A stretch of 64,000 nucleotides of DNA from Cynocephalus volans (taxonomy: Eukaryota; Chordata; Mammalia; Dermoptera; Cynocephalidae), in assembly GCF_027409185.1 (NCBI RefSeq), contig NC_084467.1:81476501-81540500 (forward strand). The letters run 5' to 3'. Below the pieces are notes generated by a model. That model did no database searches. It was not told the DNA's origin and saw only the letters and a program-made list of their open reading frames with translations. The number at the start of each line of letters is the position of its first letter. Positions within the stretch are counted from its first letter, which is position 1. The translations under genes were made by a program, and so were the position numbers. Shown here in pieces: positions 56,541-64,000 of this stretch.

Positions 56541-57238
56541 CTCGTTTAATTGGGAATACGCGCCTCCTGCTGTCTCTAGTTTCGTCGCTGGCATCAGTTT
56601 TGAATGATTGTTGAGATGGCACCTCAAAGGTGGGGTGGAGTGTTGCTTTAATTGGTGGGGGAACAGTGCTCTTTTAATAGGGAATAACTGCTGAATGTGC
56701 TCTTGCTTGGTTAAATATTGTGGCAGGTGATTTAGGCTTTTGAAAAACGTACGTGGAAAGTGAGAGAAGTATAGTTATCTGAGGGTAGGTTCTCGACGTG
56801 GGACTTAGGCTGTTAATATGGTGACGTTTGGCATCACTGCTGCCTAAAGCAGTGCTTCGCAAAATTGTCCCAAGGGTCTGTACGTGTCTGCGAGGAAACA
56901 AATATGGACCTTGAGAGTAAGCGTTTAAAAACTTTAAAAAGCAATATGATAGTAGTTTTATACCTGTTGACTAATAAATTGGGGTCTGCGTTTCGTATGT
57001 TTGTTTCTCTCATTCAACATTTTTCTAAAGATTCGTTTTTCTTATGTTTTATAAAACTATCGGTTTGTGACAGATGGGAAGTAGAAGAAAAATGGTTCTT
57101 GACCTCAATTGGTTGAAAAACATGGGACTCTACAAAGTGACAGTTGTCTGGATTCGGTCTTTGAAGTTCAAGTGTTATTTTGTTACATGGTTAATTCATG
57201 TTAAACGTATCACAGGCTAAAACATTTATCGGTTTTAA

Positions 57239-57352
<114 letters not shown>

Positions 57353-57386
57353 TAGTATTAAAAGAATCTGCTGTGAAGTGAAGTAG

Positions 57387-57623
<237 letters not shown>

Positions 57624-57746
57624 TGATGTTTGGGTTAGAAGGGTTGTCTAGTCTAGTGCCTCCAGAAACACCAAGTAGTTCTTTTCCTTTTAGTAGATCA
57701 AGAATTGGAGCCTGGGAAATTGGTACTTTAAAAAACACTGGCTCAG

Positions 57747-57845
57747 GGCTGGCTGGTTAGCACACTTGGTTGGAGCATGGTTCTGATATCACCGGGGTCC
57801 AGGATTCAATTCCTGTAGGGGCCAGCCATCCAAAAAACCCCAAAG
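57747..57845 (+). mobile_element. Monomeric SINE in RPL5 intron 3
   Basis: GGCTGGCTGGTTAGCACACT, GATATCACCGGGGTCCAGGA, TTCAATTCCTGTAGGGGCC. Moderately diverged, sense to RPL5. Confidence 0.88.
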
Positions 57846-58821
57846 ATCAGCCATGTTTAGAAATCCTGACCAAGTTTAATCCCATTCATTTTCTAACTTG
57901 GTGGGAAGAGGCTTAGGGAAACCTCTGTTTTAGGTGGATAAGATGGGATGGGGAGATAAACGAGACAAATAGAAGATTCTTGCCCATCCCAATTCTCATG
58001 GAATAAGAGTTTGTCATGGACTAAGTCCTGACTCTTGTTGTATGGCTTTACATGTCACTTAATCATTGCTCATCGAAGAGGTAGGTAGTTGTGAGGGTTA
58101 AATGACACTCTAACATTGTTCTTATTTCTGTTTATTGTTTGAAATAGATTTTAATAAAATATCTCACACATGAAAGACCTTTAGAAAAGTGGCAGTTTGC
58201 TCCTGGAAGCTAGTATTCTGGGCTTTTATAACTAGGGAAAATCTTGATAGTTGAGATTTGCTGATCTTTTGCAGGAGGCAGGCATACCTGTTTGGGCAAA
58301 CTAATTTGTTGATTGTGAAAGCAGTGTCTTCCTTCATACCCAAGTTCAGATAACTAAACATTAGGTACCTGAAACTTCTTTGAACTTAGTTATGCTTAGT
58401 TCAAAAGGTGTTTGAAATAATTGGGTATTCCTCTTTGATTCTTTAAAGTACCTCTTTGATTCACCAGCTAAGCCTTTTTAGTATTTAGAAGTTAGGAACT
58501 ACAGTATAATTTATTCCAATACATTCTAAAATTCAGTGTTCATTTGGTAGTTTTAGCCTCAAATACTCTGACATTAGTCAAACATGTTTACAAACTCCTA
58601 AGTCTTATGTGTGATGCAGCTGCTCATCTGCTATACGAGTATAGTTGACCAAGTTATAAATTATAGTTGAAGGTAAGTGGATTTAACAGATAAATTTTTA
58701 AGTGATGCAGATGTATGTCCATCCAGTTTTTAAAAATTCCTTTGAAAAAGGAGGCACTTTAGGACAAGTAATAGAACAATGAAAGCAATATATTACTAAT
58801 CTGGTTTTTCTCTTACTATAG

Positions 58822-58968
<147 letters not shown>

Positions 58969-59229
58969 TGACTTTAATTGATGTACTTTGGGGTTAGCTC
59001 ATTGCTTGGAGTTATCTGCAAGATGTTTATCCATGGATAAGAAACTCTCAGCTTTGGCTTCAGGAGAGTTCTTGCTATTGCCATGTGGCTTGCAAAGGAT
59101 CAGCAGGGAAGATGATTTTATAAATACAGATTGAGACAGCAATGCATTTTTTAATAATTGAGGGAAGTAGTGTTTGTCTTCCTATTTTCTGCCATGTTTG
59201 TGAGTATATCTAGACCCAGCCCCATCCTA

Positions 59230-59400
59230 AAGAATTTTCTGCAATGATGGAGGTTTGTAATCTGCTGTCAGGTGCGGTAGCCACTAGCCATCTGTGGCTA
59301 TGAGCACTTGATATGTGGCTAGTGCTACTGAGGAACTGAGTTTTTAACTTTGAAAAGCTGCTTGTGGCTAGTGGCTACTTAACTGGACATTGAAGACCCT
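59230..59400 (+). mobile_element. Old DNA-transposon (TAGCCACTAGCCA-type)
   Basis: GTAGCCACTAGCCATCTGTG near the left and CTTGTGGCTAGTGGCTACTT near the right are inverted copies. The same family as 27023-27115. I recognise the sequence but not its name. Confidence 0.6.
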
Positions 59401-59404
59401 CGAT

Positions 59405-59555
59405 ATACAGAGGTATGCATTTTCTGACTGTCAGCATACATTAAAAATGCAGACTCATGAGAACTCCACTCTAGACCCTCAGAATCTATATTTTGATAGG
59501 ATGTCCCAAGTGATTTATATGTACATTAAAATTTGAGAAGCAGTGTCTTAAACAT
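59405..59555 (+). mobile_element. MER5A-like fragment
   Basis: AAAAATGCAGACTCATGAGA, TGTCCCAAGTGATTTATATG, TTTGAGAAGCAGTGTCTTA. Confidence 0.65.
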
Positions 59556-60066
59556 TTTGGGGGGTGAGCATTGATGGGAGGTCCATTTTTGTTTTAATCA
59601 TTTTTTCATCTGGTTGGCAGCATTTCCTGTATGGGCTGTATTGTAGGGGATGAAAATGTAATTTTGCTTTACTTTTGTTATCTCAGTTGCTGACTTAGTT
59701 TTGCAGTGGAATTGTCAAGCATGTGCATCAATGTTGAAGACATCTTTATTGGTTATAATCATGTTTGAATGGAGTGGAGGGGGGGAATCGTCATTATATA
59801 TGAGAGCAAGTTGGTGCAAAGGCACTACTTGTGGTGAAACTATAGCTAGTTGACTGTGTACCAGAAGAGGGGTGGCCCAAATTAACATTTAGTTGGAGAA
59901 TAGAGTCATGAAAGATGTTCCCTTCAGCCCAGGATCCTACCCCTAAAATTTTATTCTGGAAAACGTTAAATACAACTACATGTGGTAACATTCCATATTT
60001 AGTTATTGAATTATTGTAGCCACATATGACAGAAGAAATGTGAAGATTACCTCCCTTGAGTAAATA

Positions 60067-60148
60067 TAAAGGTACTTCAAAAAATTCATAGAAAAATAGA
60101 ATGAAAAGATAAAACACACCTTTCCATGAACTTTTTGAAGTACCCTCG
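60067..60148. mobile_element. 82-bp palindromic mariner-like MITE
   Basis: Left arm GGTACTTCAAAAAATTCATA and right arm TCCATGAACTTTTTGAAGTA are inverted copies. TA lies at both ends (60065-60066, 60149-60150), the TA target duplication of Tc1/mariner elements. No coding capacity. In RPL5 intron 4. Confidence 0.85.
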
Positions 60149-60450
60149 TATAAAAATTGAAATAAATGTTATATGTTCTAATTGATTATAATATAAATTA
60201 AGTATGGACATATAACAAAGATACAGGACTACAAAACAAAGTTGGTTGTGGGTGAAATTCACTGTTCCCTTTCATATCGTTTAAAAATTGACCTTTAAAA
60301 CTAGATTGAGATTTAGGGGCTCTGTGAATCAGAAGAAAATTTTTTTTCCCAGATGCTAGAGGTCATTAAAATTGTGACATGAGATATTTTAATTTTACAG
60401 TAGTTTGAATAAATTCAAACAGGCATTTTACGTTGGCTTCTTTGTAATAG

Positions 60451-60654
<204 letters not shown>

Positions 60655-60754
60655 TAATAGTAGTATTCAAGACCTCAGAGCCTACCCTCCAATAGTTTGC
60701 TATTACTAACTGGTTGGACTGTGGAGATTGCTGAGTCAGTTGAAGGTAGATATC

Positions 60755-61045
60755 GTTGAATGCCTGCTATATGCTAGCTACTGTGAGGAACATGGCAGGG
60801 CAGGAAGGAATTGTAACCCATTTTATAAATGAAGAGATAGGCTCAGAGGTAAAGTGATTTGTCCAAAGTTCTGTGTTTTTTTGTTTGTTTGGTTTTGGTT
60901 ACCGGCAGGTAGGGGCATCTGAACCCGTGACCTTGTTGTTTATAAGGCTGTGCTCTAACCAACTGAGCTACCAGCCAGCCTGTCCAAGGTTTTGAAGCCA
61001 ATAAGTGAAAGAGCTGGGGTTGAAACTATTACCTTTTGCATATGA
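60755..61045 (+). mobile_element. MIR SINE split by a tRNA-like SINE
   Basis: GCCTGCTATATGCTAGCTAC, AGAGATAGGCTCAGAGGTAA, TGATTTGTCCAAAG, then after the insertion TTTTGAAGCCAATAAGTGAA. The insert is at 60874-60980. Confidence 0.75.
60874..60980 (-). mobile_element. Monomeric SINE in RPL5 intron 5
   Basis: Flanked by TGTCCAAAGTT / TGTCCAAGGTT. Antisense to RPL5; boxes recognisable. Confidence 0.9.
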
Positions 61046-61982
61046 CTTTGTTATAAATAAGCAACTCCATCTTTCTTCCCCCATGTATTTTCTTTTTCCA
61101 TTCAGAATAAAAATGATGTACTGAAAATATAGATCCTACAATAAAAACGGAAAAATCTGGATCCTACAATAAGAGTATGAGAAAAAGGCTATGAAAGATT
61201 TCTAAACTTAAAATTGGAGATAAGATTGTAGGCCATTCTTGAAAGTAGGTTAATTTGTAGTTCTTTCAGTTTGCATTAATGATTTTTTGTTGTTGAGTAG
61301 ATGCAACTTGATTGATTAACTTGTTATTAGGGATATGTTAGTAGTTGGTGATTTAACAACCCGAGTAATTTTTAGAAATAGTTTTTTTTATTTTTGGTAA
61401 GCATAAAATATAACGTAACTGGAATTCTACTTTTATAATGTAGGGTGGGGGGAGGGGCACATTATTTTGAGGACGTGTTAGATCTCTTGCAAGGCACCTA
61501 TTGAATGTTTTTGTATTCTTTTATTCACTGTCTATAACAGTAATAATCAGTCAACATTATAAATTCCTCACTGTTAAAGAAAAGTTAGTGAGGTGCAAGT
61601 GTACCAAGAACATTCTCTCTTGATGATTTCTCTCAGAAACACGCACTGACAGAATCCCAAATTATCAGCTGCTCCATTATCCCATACACATGACTTAAAT
61701 GTGATAGGAGGGGAAAAAATGGGCTGCTGGGAGTTGAGGGCAAGGAAGGGACTGTGACATGCAGTGCAATTTGATGATTTCATTAACTGTGGTCTTGGAC
61801 AAATCACTTATTCCCATGTACCCGAGGGATCACTGAGAAATTACAGGATTTGGGGGATAAGTTTCAAAACCTCTTCTTAGGCTAATATGCAGGATAACTA
61901 ATTTTGTAGTGGTAGAAAGCCTTGATCACAGTTTTTAAAGGTGTTTGTGGTATGACTTTTCCTATCCTGGCATTCAGAGATG

Positions 61983-62057
61983 AGCTGCTGAGTGATGATA
62001 TCCCACTAACTGAACATATGATGCAATAATTGTTTCAAGACGGGACTGATGGCAGCT
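61983..62057 (+). ncRNA. SNORD21: SNORD21 (U21) box C/D snoRNA in RPL5 intron 5
   Basis: Box C GTGATGA at 61992-61998, box D CTGA at 62046-62049, D' CTGA at 62010-62013 and C'-like ATGATGC at 62018-62024. A perfect terminal stem pairs AGCTGC (61983-61988) with GCAGCT (62052-62057). The guide TGTTTCAAGACGGG (62031-62044) is complementary to the conserved large-subunit rRNA segment CCCGUCUUGAAACA. By the box D+5 rule it would direct 2'-O-methylation of the G in CCCGUC. U21 is known from this RPL5 intron in other mammals. It sits 98 nt before exon 6, a usual distance for intron-processed C/D RNAs, and is released from the debranched intron. Confidence 0.95.
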
Positions 62058-62087
62058 ACTGAAGTGAATTCCTACTAGTTTCTGTAG

Positions 62088-64000
<1,913 letters not shown>

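Noticed and set aside
61764..61845. A second C/D-like snoRNA in RPL5 intron 5 (TGATGA at 61772-61777, CTGA at 61833-61836)
   Set aside because: The terminal stem is weak (mainly AATT with AATT), there is no R before the C box, no D'/C' pair, and I know of no such snoRNA in this intron.

Overview
The window is nuclear DNA of a placental mammal. It holds the start of EVI5 (minus strand) and the start of RPL5 (plus strand), head to head as at human 1p22. Everything else is intron or intergenic DNA full of retroelements. About 40 tRNA-Ile-like SINEs (monomers, dimers and a GC-rich class) with perfect target-site duplications (TSDs) match what I recall of the CYN SINEs of colugos. The source is therefore most likely a colugo (Dermoptera, e.g. 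Galeopterus). That species call is inference; the mammalian call is not.

Layout. About 1-29.2 kb is the 5' part of EVI5 read leftwards. A 17-codon first coding exon lies at 29137-29187, and a CpG island at about 22.6-23.5 kb carries a candidate non-coding first exon with a splice donor. The intron to its left contains L1, HAL1, L2, MIR, MER5, MER2/Tigger and MaLR LTR fragments, an internally deleted L1-like element (6809-7389), a Y4 RNA retrocopy (15593-15701) and a young 5'-truncated L1 (18184-20222) whose ORF2 remainder is open. About 29.2-55.9 kb is the intergenic space, again mostly repeats. From about 55.9 kb to the right edge is RPL5: CpG-island promoter with a 5'TOP start, exons 1-6 (codons 1-235 of 297) and the snoRNA SNORD21 in intron 5. 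Exons 7 and 8 lie beyond the window.

Function. RPL5 (uL18) carries 5S rRNA into the large ribosomal subunit, and its intron supplies a guide RNA for 28S rRNA methylation, so one transcript serves the ribosome twice. EVI5 is a TBC-domain Rab regulator of vesicle traffic and cytokinesis; only its extreme N-terminus is here. I found no CRISPR, operon, phage or other prokaryotic feature. The most unusual items are the Y4 retrocopy with its re-used insertion site, the L1-like composite with a perfect 16-bp TSD, and the SINE class structure.
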